DNA of 64,000 nt, taken from NCBI RefSeq assembly GCF_040807025.1, contig NC_090952.1:29137068-29201067 (forward strand), in the 5' to 3' direction. The stretch comes from Struthio camelus. Taxonomy: Eukaryota; Chordata; Aves; Struthioniformes; Struthionidae. The notes below the pieces were generated by a model. It had not been told where the DNA came from and did no database searches. It saw only the letters and a list, made by a program, of their open reading frames with translations. Positions 1 through 15,100 of the stretch are shown piece after piece (position 1 is the stretch's first letter; every line of letters starts with the position of its first letter). Both the position numbers and the translations under genes were made by a program.

Positions 1-3000
1 GTTAACGAGCTGCTGGTAAATGACAGGCTGCCCCCTTCCTCATTTCCTAAGCCTCCAAATAACCACAGCATAGAGCCAATTCCCTTCCTTTCCTAATACA
101 ATCCTAAAGGATCTACCCATCGGCCTTCCTCCCATTTCCTCTGAGATAGATGAGAACCTGGTAAATACGTCTTTTCATAACATTTTTTAACATACGGTAA
201 GCATAAGGGTTAGACAACCCTTACTCTAGTAGGACAGAATCCCTCTACGCCATGGAACAGCAGCAACAGCATTAACAATATCAGCCAACAACAACACCTG
301 GCTTTTTACATAGCACTGTCCTTGGGTGGCTGCCAAATAATGTACACAGGAGGTCAGCAGGATCAGCCTCTTCTTCCCTCATCATTCTGAAAGGGGAGAA
401 ATAAAATCAGCTGCAAATAATTGTCAATGAGGAGACCAGAACCAGCTATAGAAGGCTCTACTCATAAACCAGCACTACCTTCCTCTTTCACTAGGATGGT
501 CCTGCACACTGGACCATCATCAATCTTATCTTCAGCCGGGAATCATGTTCTAATAGATCATTCTGGGCTTCATCTTGTAATTAGGCCTGTCTGTTTAATC
601 AAGAGAAATAGACAAATTGAGAGATAATTTATAATGTTATTCACTGCAAATCTCTACCAGGCAAAGACCAGGACTGGCCTGGATATTGCCTGGAAGGTGC
701 ACTGGCCTACTTTTGAGAGCTAGTACAGGTATCGAAAGGTTTGCTTCCAGTCAGAGTTGGCAGACCATTTTAAAGACCAAAGACTGGGATATCAGCAGTA
801 CTGGAGGCCTAAAGTGAAATGAATTGATGGCGTTGTTCAGAACTTCATCTAAATGGATTCTTCCTATACTTGGCTAATGCCAGTGGGAATAGTCACATCA
901 TTTAAATGGATATAGGATCCATGGCTGAATTGTTCAGTGCAACTAAAATCCTTAAGAGTGATATTTTGGTTCATTTTTCAATATTAGAAAAGAATATTTA
1001 AATACATATACTCCACCTATGATGTTCATATCAGGTGCTGGAAGCCAGATTGGCTGATGAAGTCAGAATCTGATAACAAAGGTGTCATTGCACAGCAAGC
1101 ATAACAGAGGAAAAATGCTGTCATTACTTCAGTAATGAGTTTGTAAAGCTGAATAACATTCCTAAGGTCCCTAGAGGTTATTCTATTTCATATTTATGAA
1201 TTACGTAAATTGAAGAAAGATGCTGAATATACAAGGCCCTTAAATTAAACATTTTCCTAATTTAGAAATTCCTATTACATTTAAAAGGTGTACTTTTCCC
1301 CCGTCCTCTGCATCTTTTCATCCTCCGAGCATCTTTTCTTCCCCCTTCGAGCTCTGTCTCTGGTGCTGAGTGCGGGCCTCCCACGCTAACCGGGAAAGGT
1401 TGCAGAGAGCTTTAATTTGCTTTAATGCACTGAGGAGTCTGTATTCTTCTTCATTTGCAATGACCAGTACTACTTTTATGAACCCAGAAAACATGCAATG
1501 AACAGGCACAGAAATCTTGGACTTCACAGCAAGACTGAATAAATCCACCACGTTTACTGATAACGCAGTGAGCGCCCCAGGAACGAACTAAAGAAAGCAT
1601 CTCTGTAATACAGACAAATGCTATCAATTCAAATTCATAAATGTATTTAATTTTGGAATTGTTTATTATGTAGAACAGCTTGATCTCTTGACAATAGTAA
1701 AGTTTAAAATAGACTGTGTCTGAAAATTGGGAATGGCACATGAGCTCTTGCATGCACAGGGACAGGACTCCTGCTGCGAGTTTCCCATGGAGGACTGGGA
1801 AGGACCTCGGTGTGCTGCAAGCCAGCCTCCACCTGCCCGGCACCGACGGGAGCCCAGAGCCATCCACGGACACTGCTGCGGGTTGTCCAGGGCACCCGCA
1901 GGCAGCAGCAACGCCCTGAACTGCTTTGACTTTAGAGGGCACTCAGAGCCTTTCTGCAACCTCACAGCGCTCTAGAAAGTAAGGACCCAGAGTGCCTTGC
2001 GCTGGTGGAGGTACACGGGGGAGGCACTGCGTTAACTGAGCGGCGAGTTTGACTTCCAGTGACGAGATGATCGGCTCCGCTCTGCACAGAGCTCGGCAAC
2101 ACGAGTTTCAACCTGTGCATCCTTTCATTCCAGCTGATGCTATTCACCGCAGGCTCTCTCTCACATTCCCCATTTGCTATGTAAGAGCCATTTCAGATAC
2201 AATCCAGCTTTTATATAATTTTTTAACTTACTGAGAGCAGACTTTCAGGTAAAATCATGAAATTTGACACTCTGAAATAGTAACAGCTGCTAACATTTAA
2301 ATTAGATACACTCTCTGACAACTAATTCCGATAAAATTGGTGGATGTGTTTGGTGAAAGTAAGGATTACGCAGGGAATCTAGTAAACCTACAGTTTGACC
2401 TTCACATTATGAGCACTTAACTGATTCAGCGCAGCCCAAAAATGGGTGCCCTTTCTCGTTAAATGCCGCACCCTGTGCCTGGGTCAGAGTGATCCAATTC
2501 AGGCCCAGACAGGATCCCCACAGGTGTGGCCACAAACGATTACATCTCCCACCTCTGCTGTTTTGTCTCTGGATCCAATTAATGCCCATGTAATTAATTT
2601 TTAATGATGTAGACACTACACTAAAGTTCTGCAGTCATTTAGCACAGACCAGGGAAGCCGCTGGCAACGTCTTTGGCACTCAGGACTAAACACGGGCAGA
2701 TGTGAGCTGGTGACCTCGGCAAAGGCGGGCTCTGTTCCAGTCTCCTGACCCACGCCGCCTTACCCGCTCCTGGCCGAGCACAGAAAGTCACTTCAGAGAA
2801 GGGAGACCTAGTACACAAGTGTCAGAAATCTGGTGGGGAGGTATTCTCACAAAAGCAAAGGCTACTACACACAGAGGAGAATGAACGGCATTTAACTTTG
2901 ACGGCTGCTGTTGCCTGTGGTAACACAGCGTTGCCTCCGTGCCTTGCATCCAGCAGTGTCAAGGACCAGCTGAGAATCGAGGGAGTGTCACAGCACAAAT

Positions 3001-6000
3001 CTCTGTTCTCAGACCTCAGCCAGCTGCAATAAAGAGCAGTGGCTTTCAGTGCATTCGGTAGGAAAGGGCTTACTACACTTCCTCTTTGGTTCAGGTTCTT
3101 TCAGCCCCAAATTTTAAGGAACTCGCACTCTCAATGTAAAATGAATGTTTTAGTCATTGTTTTTACCAATCTTCCCCTAAATCAATTAAATAGATGACTA
3201 CAATTTCATCATCGCTCTTCTCTCTTCATGCTCATGCAACTCAGGGTGGCTCTGTGGATTTCAATGTGACCCAGGCACAAAATGAAAAGTTTATATGCAG
3301 GGACAGTCCATGAACATTTGCCAGTAATTCAAAGTTTGGATGTTTGCAAAACAGAGAACCCAGAGAGGAAAATTATTTAGGACAATTGGGTCTTTTGGAC
3401 TTTCACTTCTGAGGGAGAGAGTAGAAAATATGGCCCTACGTCTCTCCCAATAACCTACTCTTCCTATTGTGGGTTTCTTAAAGAGGAGAAACCAAATCCT
3501 AGCTCAATATATGAGTGCACTATGTCCTTTCCTGAAATCCTTATGACCATCTACTCCTTCTGGGAGACCCAGCAGGAAAAATCTCAGGAAAAACGCTCAG
3601 GAAAAATCCCTCCAAGATGGGACTTGCTATAGAACACCATTATCCAGGAGCTCACAGCAGGTCACTGTAAACCTGCTGCAAAACTTTCTTCCTGACTAAA
3701 GGGACTGGCACAGGAGACGGATGAATTTCTTTTAACTATGTTTAAATATATGTCAAACTGTTTGTTTCTTTTATTGCCACATGCTTGTCTATGATTTTAG
3801 TAGGTGGAGAGTCCGTTACTAAGAGAATACATTATAAGAACAAAGCTCCAAAGGAAAGGCATACCTTGCTGCAGCCAATTATCTTGAACTGAAGCAAGAG
3901 GCTGCTTCTGACAACAAATGAGCAAAACTGAGCCAGGTGTAAGTCCTCTCTCTCACATTCAGCTGGAAGCTGCTCAGGTTGAGCTCCTAGAAAAGATGAA
4001 GCACTTCCTTCGTATTCATTTATATCTGCTCTCCCACCAGCCCTTGCCTCCACGTTGCTGAGCGTTACACCACATCATGCTCAGAAGGTTTGTAATTGTG
4101 CCCGGGGCCAATTCCAGCCTACAAAATCTTCCTGCTACTTAGCAAAGTCATCCTTTTCCCCTTGATCCAAATCTGAGATATCACGCAAGCTGGCTAGCTC
4201 TGCTAGCAGCACAGATGGTGGCCTCAGCAAACGCAGCTTCCTTTGCACTTGGGGTGGGCCAGGAGCCTGCGCACAGGCAGCTGCTCCCACTCAGCTGGCA
4301 GGACTGTCACTGCGGCAGCAGCACCCACCCCTTTCTTCTACAACAGTGCCTGCAAGGCAGGGTTAAAAACCCACACGCTTATAAGCCTGTGGAGAAGCAG
4401 CAATTTATACATGCTTTCTTCTTGGAAAAAGTGGTATCAGTAAAAAAAAGAGAGAAATTAATGGTATAACAAGAAAACGTTCAGCCAAAAAGGGAGGGGG
4501 TGGAACTCAGCGTGTTTATTTTGTCACTCCAAAGTAAACGTCAATTAATTGCAGGTCCTCCTTGTAGTGCTGTGCTTTCTTTTCAGTGGAATGAATTGCC
4601 CTGAGCTGAAAAGACCTTGGATAGTTTTACTGCATTTTTTCACAGAGAAGAAAAAATCCTCTTTGTGGTAAAAAATGCGAATGAAAGATGCTGGGTAGGG
4701 TCTGCCAAGATACTTACATAGATCTCCTGAAATAGTATTCGCGCTTTTATTCTCATGAATTTCCTGGGAAATATTATCCCCATTTTGCAGACAGAGGACA
4801 GGACCAGATGACTCATGCAGGATCACTCAGGTTCCCCCATCCCCACCACTCTTTTTTTTTTTTTTTTACCTCCAAACTCCTTTTTTCTATTATTTGTTGT
4901 TTCAAGCAGCCCAGAAACATTTCAAAATATATTCATCCTAAAAGGAATCACTCCAGTCAGGAGTAATATACAGAACCTTTTGCACGGTCAGTTAAACAAG
5001 ATTATCAGGCTTTGTAATTTAATGGCTGTAATAGCTAATATACCATATGCTGATATTTTATTCCTCAGAAAAAAAGAAATCATACTCCTTGTTGACAGAA
5101 GAAATCTATTTACGGTGCCTCAATGTGGAGAAAAAACTCCCAGGAATTCTGTTGTAACCTATGGGTGGGTTTACTTTGCCTTTCTTCAGCTTTCAAGTTC
5201 ATCTCGTTACTCATAGCTGGGATGTTGTCCTGACATAGTTTTACTTGTGTGTTGTCTTTGGCAGTGAGTTCTGCAGCTAAACAATACTCTACGAAGCAAA
5301 AATAAGTGGAAAACAGAAATGGAATAGGCAAATCCACGAGTGCAAGATTTTGTTCAGCAGAGACAACAGCCCTCCACACACTTACAGCCAACACCGCAAG
5401 CCAGATAAGGGCTTCTTTGCAATCTTTTCCTCCAAATAGGTCTCTGGTGAAGCCTTTGTGCAGGGAACGCAAGTTCCTGAGCATCAGTTTGGCTCTCACC
5501 CTGAGAAATTCAGCTGTGCCACTGAGTTCTGATCAAATATGATGTAGACAAACCTGCCCACTTGAATAAGCATTTAGTATGTTCTGTTTCAATGTTCTCC
5601 TTTAAAACCTGCATTGTGCTAGTTAAAGCCACACCAGAGGCACCCTTGCTGCCCTACTCCCAGGAATGGATTTTATCCCCGCTGAGGTCAGGGCTGCAGA
5701 TTTCCCCAGCTTCAGCTGCAGCTCATTTGTTTCCTGCACTGCCAGGAGCAAGGGATGCAGGCAAGCAGGGGCTACCGAAACTGTCCCTTTCAAAGTACAA
5801 GGTGACCTTTGCAGTCACAAAAGAAGCCTGATGGTTTCAGAGCAGAAACAGCACCAGCCACTGGACTGCAAACAAAAAAGTATGGCTTTAATTTGATGAA
5901 GTGTCTGATACATAGCCCAGAATAGTCTGTTGGCTAAGAAATTATAAGGCGCTTCGGGAAGAGAACAGAGGAAACTTGGTACTGTGACTTTGGGAGATAA

Positions 6001-9000
6001 TAACTAGAAATGAACAGGGTTTTTTTCCTCTTCTGTAATCTCATGGGCCTGTGGAGGAACAATCTGAATCCAAGGGGTGATCCTCATTCACATTTTCACA
6101 CTGCTCCAGAGTGTTCTTGCTGTTCATCCCTAGGGTCATTTTCAGTTACAATGTGCAGAAAAACATTGTCACTGGCCCTGAGAGCCAGAGGGAAGACAGA
6201 CATTCACCTTCATTAAGATGTAGCTCACAACACAAGCTCATGTATCACATCCACTGCCCAGTATAAGTCTGAAACTGCACTAGAACAAAAACTGAAGATT
6301 CTGAGAATAATAAAAAAAAAAAAGACTCTGATTTTACTAGCAGCTGCAAATGTTCAAATGAGAACTGAGAGCTGTGTTCCTTTACTATATGATGCAGAAA
6401 ATAAAATGATTTGAAAGCAAAAGTGAAATGAGAGGCCTTTTAGCACTTCTGAAGACTCTCTGGAGGCAGAGATGGCATAAGCTGTGAAATACACTGATGC
6501 AAAAATAACTCTTGAACATCAGATGCCTTTTTTCAAAAGGTGACTGGAGAATAGGTGGAGTTCTTCAATTCATATTTTTGTTCTGGTTTCCTAATGAAAA
6601 TGCTGATTTTTCACTGAAAATCTGAATGAAAGCCAGGACATAAATGTAAGCAATGCAAACCTGAAAAATTAGCTATAGACCAGAAAATTTACCCAATTCA
6701 ATAAAAAAAAAAACTCCTGTCTTTCTTAGGAAGCAAGCTTTTTTCTTTTTCTTTTTCTTTTTTTAAAAACAAAAATACAATTTTCAACCTCAGTCTCTCA
6801 AGCCAAACTACTGTCCCTGAGTTTGTCTGCTACCAGCCCATGAGGCTCTCATTTCAGAGCTGAAGGCCGGAGGAAGCAACCAATTTAGGAAGAAACAGTC
6901 TTATGCAGAAAGTATGTCTTTTAGGGAAGAAATTCACAGTAAAATGAAGGATTGCAACCTACAGATCCATTAGCTGAACCATTAGATGTGGAAAACTGCC
7001 TTGTCTCAGGTATATGGAACTTAGCTTTGAAGCTCACCCTAATATATCACTCCTTACCTTCATCAGATTAGCACTCTTCTACTTTACAGCAGCTTTTTAC
7101 ATCTCTTACAGCCCAGGCATCTCCCACCGGGATTCTTTTGTCCTTACAATATTCCCGATCTCTTGAAACAGGTTTTACTCTTCACAGGAATTTTTTAACA
7201 TTTCTTCAAATATCACAGTGTTTCTGGGGATAAATTTTTGAAACATTCCAGTTTTGATTTGCATTCACATTGCAAAAACTATTTCTCCCAAGCAGTATCT
7301 TTTCTCTTTCTAACTGCACTTCATTCAGCTCTCTTCCTATAATCACAGGAAAAGCAGAATTACCCAATGTTTTATTTTCTCTCCTTAGCCTTATTGCCGC
7401 ATCTCCATCTGCCCTCACTAAAATTCCTGCTTTTCAAGAAAAAAAGTCTACCTCTACTCTTTTCTTTCAAAGGTTTGATGCTCTGTTCGTTTTCCTGAAT
7501 GATCTATGCGTCCCCCCCATCTTCTTTTGATATCCAAAATTTTAGGGATAGTGACACCACACACTCCTTAAGGCAAAACTCACTGTCCTGTGAAGCAACG
7601 CATGGAGATAATTGCGTTATTAACAGGAAGGGTCCTTTCCTGAAACAGCTTTCTCTAACTCTGTGCTTCAAATGACTTGCTTGCCAAACTGCAATTTTTA
7701 TGTCAGTGTTGTCCACTTCAGTGCTCAAAAACTTAGGGTCTGTTAGCTAGAAAAAAATTAGGCAGAACGTCTTCAAAAAACGCCCTTCTGCCCGTCTCTG
7801 TGACAGGGTGTTCTGGTGGATGGTGGGAGGAATGCTTGACCAGGTGTCAGGACGTAGCTCCACAGGACAACTTCTCTGGCAGCCAGGTGATTTTAAGAGG
7901 TTGTTGAGCATCTCCCAGCTATAGTTTAGTACCTTCCAATCTGTGCCTAGACATCTCTTTACAGAGCTGTAAACCAATGCCAAGAATAAAAGACTTGCCA
8001 CTTCACCTATGCGCCTGATGAAAGGGAAGGTTTTTTAACACCCAAATCCTTTGCTGATCCATTTTGGAGTGCATCGCAACCACAGCTGCATCAGACGGAC
8101 AACAAGCCAAAAAATCTTCTAAAATTGCTTTGTTACATAAAATTATACAGCAGCTACCTTCCCTATGCATTGCAAGTAGGATGTGAAAGACTGTCTTGCC
8201 CAAAGTTTCCTCTTCTTTGCCTCCTTACTCTCTCATTTCTAGGGAGATAGCTCATGTAAGTAGGATAAACCAAAATCCTGCGCTACCAGAGATCTCTCCT
8301 CAAGAAAGGAAGAGGGAGTCCTGCGTCAAGCAGCTCCAGAGGCTCACAGTCCAAGTGATAAAAGCCAGCCAGGCTGCCCACGCTTTGTGATCATGGTGAA
8401 GCAGCAGGAGGTAGATGACTCACAGCCCATTAGCAGTATCAATTTTAATTAACTGGGTTGTGATGATTTCATTACTGTTTTCAATAATCTTAATTAAATA
8501 CTAAGTGATAACTTATTAAGTAAATTGAGCTAAATCAGCTTCATTTCATTAATGTTGATTACCTTGAAATGGATCCTAAACATCTGAACTTCAAGGTCCG
8601 GTATTTCCCGTTAGAGCCAGCAAAAGTTTCCATACGGGCCTAACTAGGGGAACTCAAGCAAAAGAGCTAGCTACAATGTAACTCATTATTTATGAGAGGC
8701 ATCAGTGGCAGGCTGACATTCAGAGTCAATCCTGAATTAATTTTTCCTGTCCCCAGGAGTGAGCAGAAATCTTGCAGGCACTACACCAAGCAGATGCAGG
8801 ACTGCACAGATCTAAAAGTGGAATCTATGACTGGTACTGTATATCTCACCTAGCTTCATCTCTAAGGAACAATTGTACCTTTGCCTGTGCATTTGATGAC
8901 TCCACTCTTACAAGCATGCCTTTCTTACAAACATGGGACCCAGTGACAAAATTGAACAATGACTGTTTAACTACAGGCAGGACTGCTGAAGGAAAAACAA

Positions 9001-12000
9001 GGCTGGAACCTTCAAACACTGGAAGTACATGTTGCAGCTATGTGAACAAGAGGAATAGCTCTGATGTCTTCAAATAAGTACTAGTAATCTGATGTGGTGA
9101 CATGGTACAGGCATGATTACAGAGTAAATACAGGGTGTAGATAGAAGTGTTTTCAAGAAAAGAATCTAAGTGGCTGGGCCTGATTCAGCTCTCAGTTGTG
9201 CCAGTTCTGCATTACTGAAACCTTCTTTCAATTTCACACCTTAGGGCATCTCATCAAGTCCACCTTGCACTTGGAAAATTGTCCATTTTCCAAAGAACTA
9301 TGTGGATGTGTTTTCCTCTACATAAAGGGCTGATGTGTTGCCAATAGTTTTAAACTAGCTAACACCTTCATGAAAACAAATTACACTTCTTGTGTTTGTC
9401 TGTTTGTTGACAGGTGAATTCATTTTTCCAGGCACAGTGGTGTGAGATTCAACAGCAAGGACTACTGAGCTTTTGAATTTGCAGTTTTGATTTGTTGGAT
9501 TCAATATCTATCAAACATCTGCACCGAAGGAGAAGAATTCCGAGTGGGTTGTGGCAAAAGCCTGAATCCAAACAAATGATTAAGTGTAGGGGATGCTAGC
9601 GCACAGACATACCCTCCCCTTCCATCCAAGAGCTGTGCTTTTCCTTCTCAAACGTCGTTGGTCTGAGTGCTTGTGGTATTGCCTCCATTCTGCTCTCTGT
9701 ACGTTGTCCCTGGAAAGCAAAGGTCCACAACTGAGTCACAGCAGGGTGCCTCTGTTTAAGGCCAGCCTCAAGAAGAAAATCACAATTATACAGAAAGGAG
9801 CCTGAAGTGTGCAGAGGCAGGAGAAGCAAGCGCACCAAACACACCAGTGTGGGTCCCTGAGCATACCTGGGGGGTTAGCTTGGTTTCTGCTGTACCCACA
9901 TAAGCTCTTAGTAAGATGTCTGTGCCAGAGGCAGAGGGCCTTGTATTCAAGGCTTCTCCTGAGCTAGCTCTATGCATTGTGTGTTAGAGAAATAAAGGTG
10001 AAATTCTCCACCCACCATCCGCTGGATCCCAAGGGCTATAGGCACAAAAACATCTTCAAGGAATTAGGCTTACCCAACTCATCCTGTATGATGCAGGAAA
10101 CCTGACCGCCAGATCAATCTTATTTCCACGGTACTACTCCTGAGTGTCAAACCCATATCCAGCACTGCTCTGCTCTGCCTTTGCATTCTGACTCTTGGGT
10201 CGTGATAACACGACGTGAGTGTCTATCCACCCAGGCACTTCTACACTCTCTCCAACATCACCTTCACCTATCTTAAACTCTTCCCCAGTGAAGCACTTTC
10301 CTCTTTAAAACCTTCAAACTCCTTTCAAATTCTGAGTAACTTGTGCTTGGAAGTGCTTGGTAATACTGTAAATTACTAGTGATCAGTGGAACAGAAATGA
10401 TTTGGTCTTGTTTTCTCTCCCAGCACCCAAGTATTTCAGAAGAGTTTCTTGGAAGTAAGTGAAGGAACAATAGTTAAGCATCTGTGCTTATCTATTTATC
10501 TGTAACATGTTCTGCAAGAGCGTGAATGCAAAAATATCCCAGAAGCTCTTTTACACCTGGTCCAACAAAAATAAGTAAGGGACTGGAAGAACATTTTCAT
10601 GTTGTGCTCCCTGTGAATTGGTAGAACAGCTTAGCAGCAAGAGCCGTTAGCAAATTCTGAACTACCCACTGTCCTGAAAGTAATTAATATAACAATAAAG
10701 GGGAAACATTTCTGAAAATTAGATAAAGTCATTCATTTTCTTTGTTGGGTTGTTTTGAAAGACCAAGGATTGAGTTACTGAAAACACAAGTTCATTGGTG
10801 CAGGAAAGCACACATTAAGGAAAGAAAAATGACTGATTCAAACTATCCTAAAGGTTCTGCTTTACGATTCAGAGCAGTCTGATGAGACCTCATGTGCCTC
10901 CAGAAACATTTTTTTATGTCAGTGTCATTCATTTCTCTAATGTTAGTAAATATCAAATAAGAATGATGCCACTGGGGCTGCAGTTATCATGATAAGTAAA
11001 TTCAACTAAGACTATAACAGCGTCTAGAACTGTCAGAGGAAAGCTTGGAAGAAATGCTTGAAAGGAAAGAATAGCAAAAGAAGAAGGAAAAACAAAGCCA
11101 TTATGTTGCCTTACCTCCTTCCTTCCTGTCAAAGGTTCAACAGAAATCCAAAAACCATGGGAGAGTTCCTACACAGGAGATTTCCAACACAGACTAAAAG
11201 TTGGTAAGTTTTCTCTCTTCTGTTCTGTATTGCTGCTAGTTTCTTAGACTAGAGAACTTCTCTTTAGGTTAGAAATAATCAGGCATTAAACAAATGCAGA
11301 ATGCTTCTTTGATGTTTTATATTTCCTTTGTTCATCAATAGACAATACAGCAATTGCAGCTGTCCTAAAACAGACAGGAAGAAGTAAGATTTTGGGCAAT
11401 CAAATAATCTAAGCTGGAGATTTATCACCCCATTCACTTTTCAGTTCTTTGGTTTGACTGATTACAATTATACTTTGCAGTTCCATGGTGACTCTACTGT
11501 GTCAGTTAATGTTTTGCCTCTCAGAGGAGCAGGAGATAAGGGAGTTGGTACTCCACTTTTGGCGTTAGTACTCAGGAGGAGTAAGAAAGGAAAAAGAACA
11601 GAACTAGCTGAAGTCACAAGCTACTTCTTTCCAGAGAACAGACATCCATTGCATACACCACCTTTCAGGCTCAAGGTCTCTTCAAGATCATGAAAAATAC
11701 AAGAATTTGCTTTCAAACAAATAGAGACCCTGTGATTTACTTTGAAAAAGCTCTCCTGCAGCCTGAACGTTTGATGAACTGCTTGCCATAAAGCCAAGTT
11801 TCTTTCATAAGATTGCCAGTTAATTATTCACCTCCATGAAAGAAGCACCTGGAGCTTTGTTTAATGTCTCAAACCCAAGAATAGCAGTGACTACATTAAC
11901 AATAGCGTAAGTGCCCGTCCTAAAAAAAATGTTTTTTTCAATAGTGCAGTACTCCACTCTCAGACATGGAGGACATGAATCTCGCTGTGGACATAGTTCT

Positions 12001-12166
12001 CAGAACATTGTCAAGAGGCTAAAACAGAGTTGGGCATCTTGACTTTCAGGATGTGCCATTTTAATACTTTACTGTTGCTGACAGCAAGGACATGGTGAAT
12101 AGAAGCAGAAGAATCTACTGGAATCTACTGCAGAAAAGTGATTTATATGTCTGCTCCTCTGCATTA

Positions 12167-12188
12167 CTTTAACTCAGTTGAGTTAAAG
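12167..12188. repeat. 22-bp near-perfect palindrome
   Basis: Two 10-bp arms, CTTTAACTCA and TGAGTTAAAG, are separated by only GT. It could be a dimeric protein-binding site or chance; no neighbouring gene supports a function. Confidence 0.7.
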
Positions 12189-15100
12189 ACATTATTTGGA
12201 AGCACAGGTCTAGCTTAGGGCATATCACAGCAGCTGGAAAGATACTGACCAAATACTAAGCCAGAATTTAGAAAGCCACAGCTTATTTCACATAAGTAGT
12301 TCAGAGACGAAAAATTTTATTTCTGTCTTTAGTTCACTACCACGTGAGCTAATCCTGATCCCTTTGAAATGAATGGCATTTTCATTGTCTACGCTCTCCT
12401 AAATTTTCCCAGAATTTAACCCCATGAAATATTAAAAATAATAATCTGGTTGGGAACAGGCTGTCTAGTTTCATGCATTCAAAACAAGAGCACCTCTAAC
12501 ACTGGCCAAAAAGGGTTTTATGTGGCTGACCACTGGGGTATTTCTGATTTGATGGAAATCTTACCTCCAGGAGGGAAGGTATTATACATTTTTGGTTACA
12601 AACAATTTGAAGCAAAGTAGCCTTGGATCGTATCAAAACTTCTCCCAAGCTGGGCAGAGGGTTCTGAGTCTGGCACTTTTTAAAAACCCTTCAGGCAACC
12701 TAACAGGCTAATGCTTACGCAACCTTGAGATTCTTGAATTAAAGTGGCTATTAGAGTAAAATTATTATTATCAGCAGCAGCATCTTAAGTTGCTAAACCC
12801 CAGATGCTAGTACAGAATGTCTTCATAATCAAATATCAGCTCTCCTTCTGAGTCACTTTGGAACATTTGCTGTGAGTCAACCTGAAACCAAACAAGTCTC
12901 TGAAGCCTGCAAACAAAAGATGTCTTCTTATCTCGTGATCCATGGTTGTGCCTTGACACATATTAGGGAGTGCGCTTTTAGAGCAAATGCTGAACAGCTA
13001 AAATCACTGCAAGGGTATAGCAACAAAAATTATGTCCTAAGCAGCTGTCCAAATTGCAAGAGGATTGAAAAGATTCTCATGCATGTGAAAAAAATCAAAG
13101 AAAGAACTTCTGCATAAATATTCTGTGCAGGATTTTAGTTGTTTCAGTGCTGTTTCTGCTATAGTGAAGAGCAGGCCAAGTGAAGGCAAAACTAGCTCTG
13201 AATTTCTACTCTCCAGCTTGGGTCAGTCTCTTACTAATTAGCATCTCAGTCAATAATGATTTTTTTCTCTACTCTGTAGGCAACCAACTTCTCAGGGCAG
13301 AAATGCAGGAATTAGAAGGTGTGCTGATATCTGTTCTAAATGTTTTGACAGCAATGTAAAACATATCTCAGAGTACGAGTGAAAAATATCTGTGTGAACC
13401 AAGATGTTTTGATAGCTCATTGGAAAGGGCTGCACAGGGGTGATCAAAGACTGGAACAATAGTTGGACCTGTAGCTCCAGCATGAGGTGGTCAGCCCCAC
13501 ACTTCTGACAAGCAGGAGAGGAGGCTAATGCTTCAAGACCAGCTGATATTGGCTTGGAGCCTGGGTGCTGCAAGTCAGGAATGAGAAGCATTGTGCAGCT
13601 TTTGTGGAAGAGGCCACGCCAGAATAGCTGGGGCTCTTCCTGGTCAGAATGGGTCTATGTGGCACAGTCATGTCATGGACCAGAATCATCTTTTACAGAT
13701 GCCTCTGGATAACTTTCCCTCAATGTTATTTGGACAGTTAGTAATGACTAAAAATTACGCTTTCTAGCTGAATGTCTGGGGTGAGCAGCAATCTGCTTTT
13801 ATCTTCTGACTGCTAGAGCAACATAATGGATATAATGCTTATTTTCTTATGAAACAAAATCTATACTAAAAGACTTCCTAGTCTACAAGGTCAGGTCTTC
13901 GATTTGGTGGTGCTCAGAGAATGGGCTATTCCAGCTCGGACATTATTAACCTCGTGGGTTTTTCAGTGCCATTTGTCACCATATATAAAGTGCAGTGTTC
14001 ATCCCCTCAGGCTGCAACTGTAAGCACTAAGCACTTCCAGAAAACAGCCCCAGTAGCAGGCACTCTTATGGAGAAGACAACACCTCTGGTTACCACCTGT
14101 GAGGAGGCTGCTCTGAGTGACTCACACAAAGTCTGTAGCAGAACTAGGGCTGCAGTCCAGCTCCCCCAGGCAACAGGGAAGAAACATGTCTCAGTTGAAA
14201 TCACAACCATACGACATCTGAGCCCTGTCTCTCCCTTCCCCCAGCGTTTGGCCAGTCTCGGCACAGATACCATGCACATCCCCAAAAGAGAGCTGCTACC
14301 TGTAGCATGCACAGCCAGGGAGTCGGAGGAGCTGCTGCCCTATACTAGGAACGTGAGAGGGTGTAATACTGCAGAAACAAAGAGCTAACGTGTACATTTC
14401 TCATTTTTCTGTTTTTTAAAGCATGCTAGAAAAGAAAAATACTTAATCATAGGCAAGAAATTAACTGTCCAGTCATTTGGCATGGGAATCATTCCCTCTC
14501 AACCTCACTTACCTGTAGCTGAACTACCCTCCTCACCAGTATATAATTATGCTTAATAAAACATACTTGCCAGGAAATATCTTGCACTTCTTAATGCAGA
14601 ATAACTTACAAGACTTCTTATCTCTGCCTGCCTTGATTTTATTTAAGTATTAGACAAGACAGAAGAGAAAATATATGTAGAAAGCATATAAAGATAAAGC
14701 AGGAGTTTATAAGGTCTTGGAACATGTGATAACGTTTACCCCCCCATCTAAGCTGTAATTTTACTACTCGAATGATCTTTATCAAGATACTGCCACTCTA
14801 CATGACATGAGGAATCAGTGCTTGGATTTCACTCAGTGCCACAAAAAATGGAAGACAGGGAATTTCGCAGTCTCCCTTATCTCTGCTCTGGCACAGCTGC
14901 CTGGAAGGCAGAAAAGGGATAAAATAGTTTTTCTATAGCACATTCCTCAATATTTAAGCTAATACAATGCTCAATTTTATCCCATTCCTTGACAACTGGA
15001 AACAAGGCATATATTTATAAAGTGATGGAATGTTTTGACTAGCTACAAAAATCAGCCTGTAAGTTCTCTCTCAGAGCATGATCTTATTAAGAGTAGATTG

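Noticed and set aside
1451-1942. 163-codon minus-strand open frame in the left flank
   Set aside because: No family motif, overlaps other open frames of equal quality, no splice or promoter context.
12340-12400. Possible ancient interspersed repeat (CCTTTGAAATGAATGGCATT)
   Set aside because: Only a loose resemblance to old amniote repeats; too diverged to call without a repeat library.
13921-14388. 155-codon plus-strand open frame
   Set aside because: No recognisable domain or splice context; the length is within chance for 64 kb.
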